Source: Anastatus disparis
Lineage: Eukaryota; Arthropoda; Insecta; Hymenoptera; Eupelmidae
Length of the DNA: 64,000 nucleotides
Direction of reading: 5' to 3'
Assembly (NCBI GenBank): GCA_017163975.1
Contig: JAFFSR010000353.1
Coordinates: forward strand, 2,484,501 to 2,548,500
This document shows, one piece after another, positions 23,304 through 34,205 of this stretch. Each line of letters begins with the position of its first letter. Position 1 is the stretch's first letter. The notes under the pieces are model-generated. The model made no database searches and was not told where the DNA came from. It worked only from the letters and a program-made list of their open reading frames with translations. The position numbers and the translations under genes were made by a program.

Positions 23304-25150
23304 AGGCGCCAGATAGGTCACAGTGGCCTCTTTAATTTAGATTGACCAACCAAGGTTTTTTTTAATGTATATTGACCTCCTGAATACAAAAATCGATGGT
23401 GGATTTCGATCTGGATGTCGAATAAATTGTTATAAACAATTTAATTGTTTATAACGCTATAACGATTAAACAAAAAGAGATACAAAAATCTTGTAAAATA
23501 CTTTCATCTGCGGCTTTTCAAAACAAATACACCCGATTTTGAATCATGCTGTTTCGTTATTTACAACTTGAGATATTGTTAATTGGTTGCAAATTGACGA
23601 GATAAACTCGTCGCGCTTGATGAAATTCGACTATATCTCAGGTTCTATCAAACATTTTTAATCGATCAAAGTCTCATTCTAAAGGTAAAAGTATTTTTCA
23701 CAAAACTATACTACTTAAAGCTATTTATAAACATCGGTAAACAAAGGGAGACTGATCAAAATCAAAATTAAAGCACTTTTTTTGCTATTTTAATTGTTTA
23801 TAACGCTACAACGTTTAAACAAAAAGAGATACAAAAATCTTGTTCAATACTTTTTTCTGCGGCTTTTTAAAGCAAATACATCCGATTTTGAATCGTGTTA
23901 TTTGGATAATTACAACTAGAGATTTTGTTAGTTAATTGCAAATTGACGAGATAAACTCGTCGCGCTTGATGAAATTCTCTATATCTCAGGTTCTATCAAA
24001 CATTTTTGATCGATTAAGGTCTTATTTTAAAGATAATAGTATTTTTTACAAAACTATACTACATGAAGGTATTTATAAACATCGATAGACGAAAGGAGAC
24101 TGATCAAAATGAGAATTAAAGCACTTTTTTTGCTATTTCAATTTTTTATAACGCTACAACGTTTAAACAAAAAGAGATACAAAAATTTTGTGAAATACTT
24201 TTTTTGCGTCATTTAAAACAATTTTTCCACCTCTTGATGACTTAGTCCCACCGTGTCGTTGCAAAGTTTGTAATACAAAAGCTTGCTTTTGTAAAAAAAA
24301 CACATCATGTGTTTTTGTGCATGCATGAAAAATAATACATGTAAAAATAAGTAAATTATCCTTAAGTTGAATAAAAAATATAATTTTTTTTCTTAATATT
24401 TCAATGTTATCTCTTTATTTATGTATATTTCTTTATTTATTTTTCATTATTAATAAAAATAGATTGATAGATTTAATTTTTGTACTTAATTTTTTACGGG
24501 TTCGTACCGTTCATTTGCAATAAATTAACAATATCTCAAGTTGTAATTAACAAAACAGCATGATTCCAAATTTGGTGTATTTGTTTTAAAAAGCGGCAGA
24601 AGAAAGTATTTAACAAGATTTCTGTATCTCTTTTTGTTCAAACGTTGTAGCGTTATAAACAATTGAAATAGCAAAAAAGTGCTTTAATTCTCATTTTGAT
24701 CAGTCTCCTTTTGTTTATTCATGTTTATAAAAAGCTTCAAGTAGTATAGTTTTGTAAAAAATACTTCTACCTTTAAAATGAGATCTTAATCGATCAAAAA
24801 TGTTTGATAGAACCTAAGATATAGTCGAATTTCATCAAGCGCGACGAGTTTATCTCGTCAATTTGCAATAAATTAACAATATCTCAAGTTGTAATTATCC
24901 AAATAGCATGATTCAAAATCGAGTGTATTTGCTTTAAAAAGCTGCAAAAAAAAGTATTTTACAAGATTTTTGTATCTCTTTTTGTTTAATCGTTATAGCG
25001 TTATAAACAATTAAATTGTTTATAACAATTTATTCAAAATCTGGATCGAAATCCACCATCGAATTTCGTGTTCAGGAGGTCAAAATACGTTATAAAAACC
25101 TTGGTGGGTCAATCTAAATTAAAGAGGCCACTGTGACCTATCTGGCGCCT
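23304..25150. mobile_element. 1.85-kb foldback element with internal ~350-bp repeats
   Basis: The ends AGGCGCCAGATAGGTCACAG and its inverse define the element; the first ~180 bp of each arm match. Inside the left arm a unit with AACGCTATAACGATTAAACA and GACGAGATAAACTCGTCGCG repeats at about 23455, 23810 and 24155 (period about 350 bp). The right arm carries the same units inverted at about 24645 and 24995. The whole folds into a long stem with tandem sub-repeats. No coding frame. Flanking sequence on both sides has TATATTGGATATTGC-like words, so the target site may itself be repetitive. Confidence 0.75.
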
Positions 25151-25862
25151 AGATTATATATTGGATATTGCTATATCAATATGTATAATGATAAATAATT
25201 TAAAAAAAAATTTAAACTTTTACCACATGCTATTGAAAACTTTTTAACTTTCTTTTATATCATACCCATAAGGTATACAATATAGGTAATATTAAAATCT
25301 TTAATCTCTCTATATTATTAAAATTATATCGCCGCTGTCGCCGTCAGAAATAAGCCCCTTATTTATGGACCCTCATTTTTTTACTCTTCCTCAATTTCCC
25401 TCTTTTTTTAGCTGAAAATTAGCTAAATTTATTCTAATTTTAGCTAAAAGTTAGCTAAATTCACATTGATTTTAGCTGAAATTTAGATAAATTTAATTTA
25501 ATTTTAGCTAAAATTAACGTAAATTTAGTCAACTTTTAGCTAAATTTGAGCTGAAATTGAGTTAAATTTTGCTGACTTTCAGCTAAAATTAATTTAAATT
25601 TAACTAAATTTCAGCTAAATTATTCTCTATCTCTCTATATTATTATTCCTATATCTCTGTATGTATCCGCTATATAGCCGCTTTTGCCGTCAGAAATAAG
25701 CCCCTTATTTATGGACCCTTATTTTTTGACTCCCCCTCAATCCCCCTCTTTTTTCAGCTGAAAATTAGCTAAACTTAACTTAATTTTAGCTGAAAGTTGA
25801 CAAAATTTACATTGATTTAAGCTGAAATTAAGATAAATTCAACTTAATTTTGTCTAAAATTA

Positions 25863-28168
25863 CCCTGGTAGAAAATTTGTCTAGTTTGTAACAAGGCAAC
25901 TAAGCTGCCTGTTACGAATTAGCACAACGTGAAATAATAGAACATTCTTAACCAAGGGAGTAAAATAGGTGATTTTTGCCCTAGTCGAGTTTGACGCCCG
26001 AGCGAAGCGAGGGCGACAATAAAGACGAGGGCAAAAACACCTCTACTTCCGTGGATAACATATTACTTTTTCATACACGAAGGGCGTCTAATTCAGCCAC
26101 ATTGAATATAAATTCATTAATTATACATAAAGTAACGGCATTAATAGATGATAAATTCAAAATGAAAATGTGAAAATAAAACTGTCGAATTGAATAACTA
26201 AAAAAAGTCTAAAATTAAAGAAATTGCCGATGAACCCATCAGCCCATCGACAGATAAACTCATCAAACCCGATGATCCATCGACCCATGAATCTATTGAC
26301 CCATCATCCCGCCGATCCACGCACCCTTCGACCCATCTACCCATCCAACCATCAACTTATTGAACCATGAACCCATCGACCCATTGATTTATTAACTAAC
26401 TAACCCATTAACCTATGAATCCATCGATCCATAAACCTATCGCTCCATCGACCCATCGACAGAGTAATCTATCCACTCAACGGCCCATTGACCTATCGAC
26501 ATATTCATCTATCCGCTCATCGGCCCATCAAACCATCGACAAATTTATCTATCTACCCATCGGCCCATAAATCCATCGACAAATTCGTCTATCCGTCCAT
26601 CAACCCATCGACAAATTCATCTATCCGCCTATTGGCTCACCAACCCATCAATGATTTCATCTATCCGCCCATTGGCTCACCAACCCATCAATAATTTCAT
26701 CTATCCGCCCATCGGCCCATAAACCCATCGACAAATTCATCTATCCGCCCATCGACCCATCAACCCATCGACAAATTCATCTATCCGCCCATTGGCTCAC
26801 CAACCCATCAACAAATTCATCTATCCGCCCATCAATCCATCGACCAATTCATCTATCCACCCATCAGTCCATAAACCCATCGATTCATCAACCCATCGAC
26901 ATATTCATTTATCGACCCATCGTCATATTTATCGATCTGCCCATCGAACCATTGAACCCTCATTTCATCGTCCCATGAATTCACCCATTCATTGAACCAC
27001 GCACCTATTACTCAATTTATACATCGACTCATCCACCATTCAGTGTAGCTCTAAGACACGAAAAGTAAATTTCTTATTGGAAATAGGGATTGACATCAAA
27101 AATTGAATTTCACGCCCTGAGTGTCAAAAAACATATTTATAATATAATTGATCAGTGGGCCATGCTGAAGCTATATTCCTGCATCATATAGCATCAACAC
27201 ACACACACACACCTTAGATACAAGCTAACGTTTCGAACTGTTAAGGCACAAGGCAAAAGAACAGATTGATTTTAGATAGATTTGCGTAAGCCTGGCTACA
27301 ACCGATACGCACTATAGAGAAACGCAAAACCTTTTTATGTTAAAGTCTGATTTGTCTATTCCTCGCGAGCACTCACAGGCAGTAGGATTTGGAGATAGTT
27401 TTCATTAAAGATTCTCTTTTAATATAAAATGAATTATGTGATTAGTGCATCTGCCACTAGCAGTAAACAACATCACAGCATTTTGATTTATATAGTATAG
27501 CATAACACGACGTATATCCGTCTATGTTAGGCAAGTCTCACGCTTCAGCGTGTATTACAACTAGCAGCTATTGCGGGCATATAGGATGCGCACGCAGCTC
27601 ATGAGCCTACTGTAGCTTGCTACGGGCTCAGCCACGCCAGAACAGACAGACTGTTCCTAGCGGCGTGCCTGAGCGCAACTCTTATTGTCGAAACATAGTA
27701 TATTATTATAATTGCATAACGTGCGAAATTACGCATTAATATACGTCTTTCACATGATAATTCTTTTGGAAATAATTCCTTGGTACAGCTTCTCTTTTCA
27801 TTATTGCATGTGTGAGTTCGTGAGTGAGTGTCGTTTATTATTTTAGCTTCTGCATTCGCATATTTCTATTTTTCTTACCCTTGCGTTGCTCGTGGTGCGT
27901 GCGAGCGTATAATATTTATTGTATAAAATTCTTTGTCGCGTTCTTCCGCAGCTGGCGCCCATAGTGATATTAGCGTTATGTCAATTAATAAACTTCAGTG
28001 AATTGAACATTATAATTAAATAGCGACTCTAACTTTAATTTCCACAAATAATTACACATGCATCGAAAACTTCTACCCGAATCCCCGGTGTACTGTTACA
28101 AGTTTTATCGAGGCCTCGATTATTTAACATACAAAACTAGACAGATCTAGAGTAAATTTCTACCAGGG
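25863..28168. mobile_element. 2.3-kb TIR element inserted in satellite unit B, TA target duplication
   Basis: Terminal inverted repeats CCCTGGTAGAAAATTT and CCCTGGTAGAAATTTACTC (read inward) are flanked by TA at 25861-25862 and 28169-28170. Excising the element with one TA restores CTAAAATTAACGTAAATTTA, the same sequence as the uninterrupted unit A at about 25504-25525, so the boundaries are exact. The interior holds a minisatellite (26225-27010) and about 1.1 kb of mixed sequence, with no transposase I can recognise. A TA duplication suggests a Tc1/mariner-related mechanism, but CCCTGG ends are not diagnostic. Confidence 0.8.
26225..27010 (+). repeat. Minisatellite of CCATCGACCCATC-type units
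   Basis: Tandem, irregular units built from CCCATCGACAAATTCATCTA and CCGCCCATCGGCCCA-type blocks, of about 44-48 bp in the best part (26560-26850). The open frames across it are repeat translations. It lies wholly inside the 25863-28168 element. Confidence 0.85.
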
Positions 28169-28430
28169 TAACGTAAATTTAGTCAACTTTTAGCTAAATT
28201 TGAGCTAAAATTAAGTTAAATTTTGATAACTTTCAGCTAAAATTAAGTTGAATTTAGCTAAATTTCAGCTAAATTTAGCTAAATTATTCTCTATCTTTCT
28301 ATATTATTATTACTATATCTCTCTATATATCCGCTATCTAACCGCTTTTGCATTCAGAAATAAGCCCCTTATTTATGGACCCTCATTTTTTGACTTTAAA
28401 AACTTTTTTTAAGGAAATATCATTTCAGTA

Positions 28431-28893
28431 CAAATAGCAGAAGTAATAGTGCAAAATGAAGATTTAGATTCTGGTAAGGAAACTATTGAAACAGAATCAG
28501 TAAAATTAGAATCAAATGAAATTTTAAAATCTAATATTAAAAATGAATACAAAGAAGAAATTGAAAATGAGCCTGAATGCGTTGTTGAAAAAGTAGATAA
28601 ATAATAATAATGTTAAAAATAATTATAATGATAGAGTAGAATTAATACGAAAGTCATTCAAAACAATAGCATCGAATGTTGAAGAGAAGTCAACAGTAAA
28701 CAGTGCTTCTGAAGAGAAAGGAAGTCAAGTAGTTATCAAGCAAGAATCATCTAATAATTTAACTAAATCAGATTGTAAAATAAAAGTATTATTAATTGCA
28801 TTAATTAATATAAAGCAATGTTTTAATAAGTATAAGTGTTTTAATTTTATTATTAATTGCAAATTATCTGTGAATTTAAATAAAACATTTTAA
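28431..28893 (+). pseudogene. Coding-like remnant, acidic, two frames split at a TAA run
   Basis: Directly after a TTTTTTAAGGAAATATCATTTCAG acceptor-like stretch (ends 28428), a 57-codon frame 28431-28604 has codon-like composition and acidic, Glu/Lys/Ser-rich content (ESNEIL, KNEYKEEIENEPE). It stops in a TAATAATAATAA run, and the next frame (28612-28893, 93 codons) continues in the same style (VEEKSTVNS, VVIKQESSNN) before turning hydrophobic. An AATAAA lies at 28879-28884. This could be a captured or pseudogenised 3' exon. No domain recognised; the function is unknown. Confidence 0.35.
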
Positions 28894-29114
28894 TTTTCAA
28901 AGTTATTTGAAAATAAAAATAATATATTACTACTATTATATTAAAGTGAAGAATTAAGACATTTTTTTTCTTATGTCAATATCTTTTGCATTATTATCAC
29001 ATACATACATACACCAACACACGTGCATCTTTAACATACACGTACACACATGCATACACACATACACACGTACAAACATATCCATACACATACACGTACT
29101 CATACACACATGCA

Positions 29115-29510
29115 CAATATCCGTCTCTCCGTCTCTGTCTCTCCGTCCCCGTCTCTCCGTCTCTATTTCTCCGTATCCGTCTGGCTGTCTCAATCTCTCC
29201 GTCCCTGTCCCTCCATCTCCGTTTCTCCGTCTTCGTCCCTCCATCTCCGTCTCTCCGACACCATCTCCGTCTCCGTATTTTCGTCTCTGTCTCTCCATCT
29301 CCGTTTTTCCGTCTTCTTGCCTCTGTCTCCGTCTTTTCGTCTCTGTCTCTCCGTCTCCGTTTTTTCGTCTTCTTCCCTGCGTCTCCGTCTTTTCGTCTCT
29401 GTCTTTTCGTCTCCGTTTTTCCGTCTTCTTTCCTCCGTTTCTGTCTCTCCGTCGCCGTCTCAGTCTCTTCGTCTCCGTTCTTCCATCTTTGTCTCTTTGT
29501 CTCAGCGCTG
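29115..29510 (+). repeat. (TCCGTCTC)-type minisatellite
   Basis: Pyrimidine-rich array of CCGTCTCTGTCTC and CCGTCTTCGTCCC variants, preceded at 28990-29110 by a (CA)-rich ACATACACAC stretch. Long frames stay open in several phases on both strands, which is typical of such arrays and not evidence of a gene. Confidence 0.9.
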
Positions 29511-29514
29511 AAAA

Positions 29515-30095
29515 TAGCAATCGTGAATTCTTAGTGACACAACGCTAACAATAGCAGCCGCGTTTTTTCAACCACACAGCGCTCAAAATAGCAGCCGCAA
29601 ATTTGTAACTACACAGCGCTCAAAATAGCATCTGTGAATTCTTAATTACACACCGCTTACAGTAGCAGCCGCATTTGTTTAACCACACAGCGCTCAAAAT
29701 AGCAGCCGCGAATTTGTTATTACACAGCGTTTACAAAAGTTGTTGTGTGTTTTAACTAGACAGCACTTACTATAGCAGCCGCGTTTTTTTAACCATACAG
29801 TGCTGAAAATAGCTGCCTCGAATTTTCAATTACACAGCGCTTACAATAGTTGTTGCGTTTTTCATCTCTAGTAATTGCGTTTTTTAAACCAGATAGTGCT
29901 CTGAAAAGCAGTCACGAATTTCTAATTACACAGCGCTAACAGTAGTTTTAGCGTTTTTCCCCATCACAGCACTCACAATAGCAGTCATGTTTTTTTTTAA
30001 CCATACAGTATTTAAATAAGCAATCGCGTTTTTTCAATAGCACAGAACGAAAAATAGCAGCTGTGATTTTTAACCATATAGCGCTAAACTCTACT
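29515..30095 (+). repeat. Tandem ACACAGCGCTCAAAATAGC array
   Basis: About ten diverged units of roughly 55 bp alternate between CACAGCGCTCAAAATAGCAG followed by CCGCGAATTT and CACAGCGCTTACAATAGCAG followed by CCGCGTTTTTT. The array stops about 100 bp from the C-terminal stop of the minus-strand Helitron gene, so it probably belongs to the 3' part of that element. A lone related piece (AAATTTGTAACTACACAGCG) lies at 42831-42850. Confidence 0.75.
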
Positions 30096-30195
30096 TCATA
30101 ATTTTTAATTTTTTTATATTTAATATTATATTAGAGTTTCAAATATGTTTGATTTTATTTTCTTATTCATTATATTCAATTTTTGTATTGTGGTT

Positions 30196-33100
30196 TTATA
30201 TTATTTCTTTGTGAACGATGTTCTTAGTATAGACCATTTCATCTTTAACTTTTCTTGATTTTTCTGTTAATAATATTTTCAATTCTTTTTTATTTGTTGT
30301 CCTGGAAAGTGCCACGTATAACTACCCATGATTGCAAATTGGTGTTGGTAAATACACTCCGATGTTTTTGAATGATTGTTCTTGCGAATTATTAATAGTC
30401 ATCGCATGAGCAGATTTTACAGGAAATTGTTTTCTGGTCATCTAGAATGGCAGTTCATCATTTGCTGATAAGGTCATACGTGGTAAGAATATAGTGCTCC
30501 CTTCTTTACTTCCTGTTAATATTTGTGTAATAATAGTATATTGTTTTATTTTCGTTAATCGAGTTGCGTTATGAAGTCCTTCATTCAAATTAACATTTCT
30601 TAGAAGCATTACTATAGCAATTTTTTAATTGTAATCTATGTGAAGGTGAACTGTTGGGCATTAATTCTTATCGGATACCTCTTAAAACATGCGATCGACG
30701 GCTTCAAGAGCGTATTTTGATGTCATTGTGATTTCATCCCAGATAACAATTGATACATTTTTCTTTTTTTTTACCTATTACACTGTTTGCACTAATATTA
30801 TATATTGTGTCTTTAGATATGTTCAACGGTAATTTAAATGCTGTATATACTGTCACACCGTCTTGTAATAAATTAGCCGCTATACCTGTCCATGATACAA
30901 CTAAATAGTTGATTCCATGAATTTTTAGATAAGTTATAATTGTATTTGATAAGTAGCTTTTACCACTTCCACCTAGACTGCCTATATATATATATATATA
31001 CTTTTCAGTGCAGTTTTTATTTATTATGAAATGTTACTGTATGATGAATTTATTACTGTATTAAAAATATCCGTTTAAGGATTTGTTAGACTATCAATAA
31101 TCGACCGAATATTATTAACATTATTTACTGTATTATATTCAATTTTGTTATTTTCAATATAGTATTTTAAAGTAGGTAAATTATAGTCACTTAATTAGAA
31201 TCCATTATTAGTTAAAATATCATTAATTATGCTTAAGAGGAGGTCACGTATCTCTGTCCTTTTCTAATCAAAGAAATGATTTTTTTACAAAAACTAATAA
31301 CTTTATCAAAAAATGAAGAGAAAGCCGCATCTTGTATCAAAAAAAGCAATATTTTCTTTGATAAGAAAAAATTAATTTTATTGCTTCGTTTTCAAAAAAA
31401 CCTTGAAAAACTTAAATCATAAAGGTTAGGGTGGACAATTTGGTTTTTCAAGGTTTTCTTGAGAACGAAGCAATAAAATTAATTTTTTCTTATCAAAGAA
31501 AATATTGCTTTTTTTGATACAAGATGCGGCTTTCTCTTCATTTTTTGATAAAGTTATTAGTTTTAGTAAAAAAATCATTTCTTTGATTAGAAAAGGACAG
31601 AGATACGCGACCTCCTCTTAATGCATATTCTTCACCTTTTTGTTCATTCATTTTCGGTAATATGATAAAAATAGATTTTATATTTTTCATATAATTCTCG
31701 AGCATTAATTGGATTGTGAAATGTACAAATGTAACTAAATAATTGACAAAGAGCTTTTGGAAATCGAGATTAACATGCTTCTTCTAAACATTTATCCCAT
31801 TCATCATTTATTTCAACTAAATTTCTTGCTTTTGCTGCTTCAAAGAATGTTGGGTATGTAATTCCATCAAAAATTTCTAAGCTTTCAAAAGATCTAGCCG
31901 TTTTAACGTGAAGCAGAAGTAATCTTAAAAAGAATCTTTCCCTTTGTTTTGGATTAACTGAGTACACTCTGGTTAGAATAGGTTTCATAGTTTTTATCCT
32001 TCTCGTCCATGTTTTATGTATTCGATTGAAAACATAATGTTGTGGTATATCAGAATAAAAGTAATTATGTGTCTCTGGGTCACTTTTATTAAATTCAAAC
32101 CACGCTGTTAGTGTTGTATTTACATTTTTTTTATCAATTTCGTGTTCAGATTCCTCTTTAAAATACACATATTGTTCATTTTCATTATAAACAGCTTATC
32201 TATAAATTGTATGTGAAAGTTCACTGCTATTATATTTTAATATGCGATGCATAGCTTCTGGCGGGCAAACGTATCTTGTGTTTATATATTGTTTAATCTC
32301 ATGATAAAACATATCCAAATCATTCATTCCATCCGTTTCATCATTAGTATTACTTTCAGTATTTATTTCACTTGCTTTCATTTTCATAAATGCACAATCA
32401 TGTCCTTTGAAGCAGTATTTAAATAACTATTTTATAACTCCTATTGTTGAACATAATTTAATATTAATATGACAATAAAACTTTAGTAATAAATATGGGT
32501 TATAAGGAACAACAAATGTATTGTCTGCCCACTTGTTTTTTGTGTATAATATCTCATTTCTATCATTTCTTCGTCGATAAATAGAATAACTATTTTTCAT
32601 TATTGTAGTTTCATTGAATCGTATCGGAAAATTTTTCGTACACTTTCCTGATTCTTCATCCATACAAGATGAGTTTTTATTCTGATCTCCACAAGGGCCA
32701 TGGATCATAAATTGTTTAACTATTTTATATAATCTGGGATTCTGATTATTATTTAGAATTTCAGCTACTATAATTTATCAACATCATCACTATTGTAAAT
32801 TTTATTTTCTTTACTTTAAAATATTAGCATATGTGCATGCGGTAATCCTCTCTTTTGAACTTCCACAACGTATGAATATGCAATGCATTTTCCCAAAATA
32901 TGTTTTTTAGTAATTTGCCCTATTAATATTTCTAATTTTCGATAAAATACTTTAACAACAATATCTGGTCTATCTATTGCTTATTCACTTTATCCTATAT
33001 TATTTGTAATTTCTTCCGATTACGGATTGCATGTGATAGTAATAAAAAAATCTGGTTTTTCAATTCTTTGTACTAATGTCATGGAATCAAGAAAATTTTT

Positions 33101-33470
33101 ATGTAAGGAACGCGGACTTCCTGTAAAAGTTGATGGTGATATAAACATTTTTCCAATTTTTAAACTATCATTTATTTCTTTTTTTTATTCTTTAAGAAAT
33201 TCATTACGCCTTGATAAAGTTCTGCTTTTAGAGAATCTTGATTTTTCTTTATAAAATATAATTTGGAATTTTTTATTTGAACCCATGAATATGAGTGGAT
33301 ATATAATCATAAGATCTACGTGTTTACGTATATATAGAATTCTTATTGTTTTTTCTGCTTTCGAATAAATAAATATGTCTCTTCCAATAGATAATTCATT
33401 TTCTACAAAAACTACTGCTACTTCATTACATTTAGCTTCATTATATCGATGCTTATTAAAGTTATCGTTT
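30196..33470 (-). pseudogene. Helitron Rep-helicase pseudogene
   Basis: Minus-strand reading, N to C. A VAVVFVENEL...YPLIF block near 33440-33300 is typical of the region before Rep. Rep motif FITITCNP is at about 33050-33022. The HUH motif is intact as PHAHMLIF (HAH at 32839-32831). IHGPCGDQN...NPYLLLKFYCHIN follows (32708-32470). In the catalytic tyrosine motif the first Tyr is now a stop (32429-32427), followed by LFKY. Then RYVCPPEA...KYNSSE (32300-32200) and the block from LTAWFEFN to a CLEEAC end (32110-31770). Helicase: LGGSGKSYL Walker A (about 30985-30955), an IWDEI motif (about 30745) and LYVALSRTTNKKEL near the end (about 30320-30280); stop at 30196. The stretch between Walker A and the C-terminus is shorter than usual. 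Scattered stops and a nested MITE show the copy is dead. Confidence 0.9.
31237..31617. mobile_element. TTAA foldback family B, intact copy nested in the Helitron
   Basis: 381 bp between TTAA at 31233-31236 and 31618-31621. Ends GAGGAGGTCACGTATCTCTG and its near-exact inverse; the whole element is a near-perfect palindrome of two ~190-bp arms. It interrupts the Helitron coding region between the Rep-helicase linker and Walker A, so it arrived after that element. TTAA duplication suggests piggyBac-type mobilisation, although the ends do not begin with the usual CCC. Confidence 0.85.
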
Positions 33471-33839
33471 TGTCACATTTAGTGTAGCTCTTTGATCACT
33501 TCTTTTGATTCCTGATTCAAAGCTTTCACTAACTCTTTTTTTACGTATTTACATCCTCTCTGTCTTTCTATCTTAAATTGATTCTTATTTTCATCCTATT
33601 TTTATCCATCCCTAACTTTCTCTTCCTATTTCCTAATCACTCTTTCACATTCATTAATTTTTCTTGAATAGAAATTATGTTTTTCACATTAAAAATACAT
33701 TTAAAAATCAACTCAAATTACTCCAATTCATAAAGCTCTATGAGAAAGCATTGCGCCAAAGTACTTGGCAGCGTTTTTTCAATAATTCATTCGTATTTAG
33801 ACTCAGGAAGTCGAAAAAAGTGGCTTCTAGAAAATGCCT

Positions 33840-34205
33840 ATGTGTGCATTCAGTTACCCAATTGCATCTTGAAAATTACTTGATAGATTTGCTTGAAATT
33901 TTGTATATAATTAATTTTTTTGTCTAATTTGGAATGGAAGCTGTCGAGAATTGGTTTTCTTAGCGTAGTTTTAATTCTGGAACCATTTAAAAATTTTTAT
34001 AAAATTTCGATCTTTCACTTTTTTGATATTCTACGTAAGCCGCTCAAAGAATTCGCTTAAAAATTTGCATGGAAATTATTTGCAATCACGAAAATAAAAA
34101 ATCTTTAGAAAACTGATTTTTTTAGCATCAATTTTAGAGCATTTTGAAATTTTCGAAAAAAATGTTTGTATGAATTTGCTTCAAATTTTACGTAAAATTA
34201 ATTTT
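33840..34205 (+). repeat. Second cluster of the ~170-bp tandem repeat
   Basis: About two units starting with TTGAAAATTACTTGATAGAT and CGTAAGCCGCTCAAAGAATT, with the same order of blocks (GGTTTTCTTAGCGTAGTTTT, GGAAATTATTTGCAATCACG) as the array at 13690-14425. It sits just beyond the N-terminal end of the Helitron gene, so it may be the Helitron 5' side. Confidence 0.7.

Larger units (their letters stand above)
25304..28395 (+). repeat. Tandem satellite, ~325-355-bp units, interrupted by a 2.3-kb insertion
   Basis: Unit A (about 25304-25628) and unit B (about 25629-25862 continued at 28171-28290) share TCAGAAATAAGCCCCTTATT, a TTAGCTAAATT-rich core and a CTCTATCTCTCTATATTATT boundary. A partial unit C follows (about 28291-28395). 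The core is a dense run of AGCTAAAATT/AGCTGAAATT words. Unit B is complete only after removing 25863-28168. Confidence 0.75.

Noticed and set aside
26225..27010. CRISPR-like look: short repeats with regular spacing, and open frames
   Set aside because: Repeat and spacer parts are all variants of the same CCATCGACC words, there are no cas genes, and the DNA is eukaryotic; it is a minisatellite.
27950..27965. TGGCGCCCA, like an LTR-element primer-binding site
   Set aside because: No LTR end, no matching second LTR and no gag-pol around it; a nine-base match alone is not enough.
28954..29548. Four overlapping frames of 150-190 codons on both strands
   Set aside because: All read through the same TCCGTCTC and ACATACAC arrays; low-complexity repeats stay open in several phases by chance.
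33027..33254. 75-codon plus frame
   Set aside because: Antisense of the Helitron Rep region, whose minus-strand reading has clear motifs.
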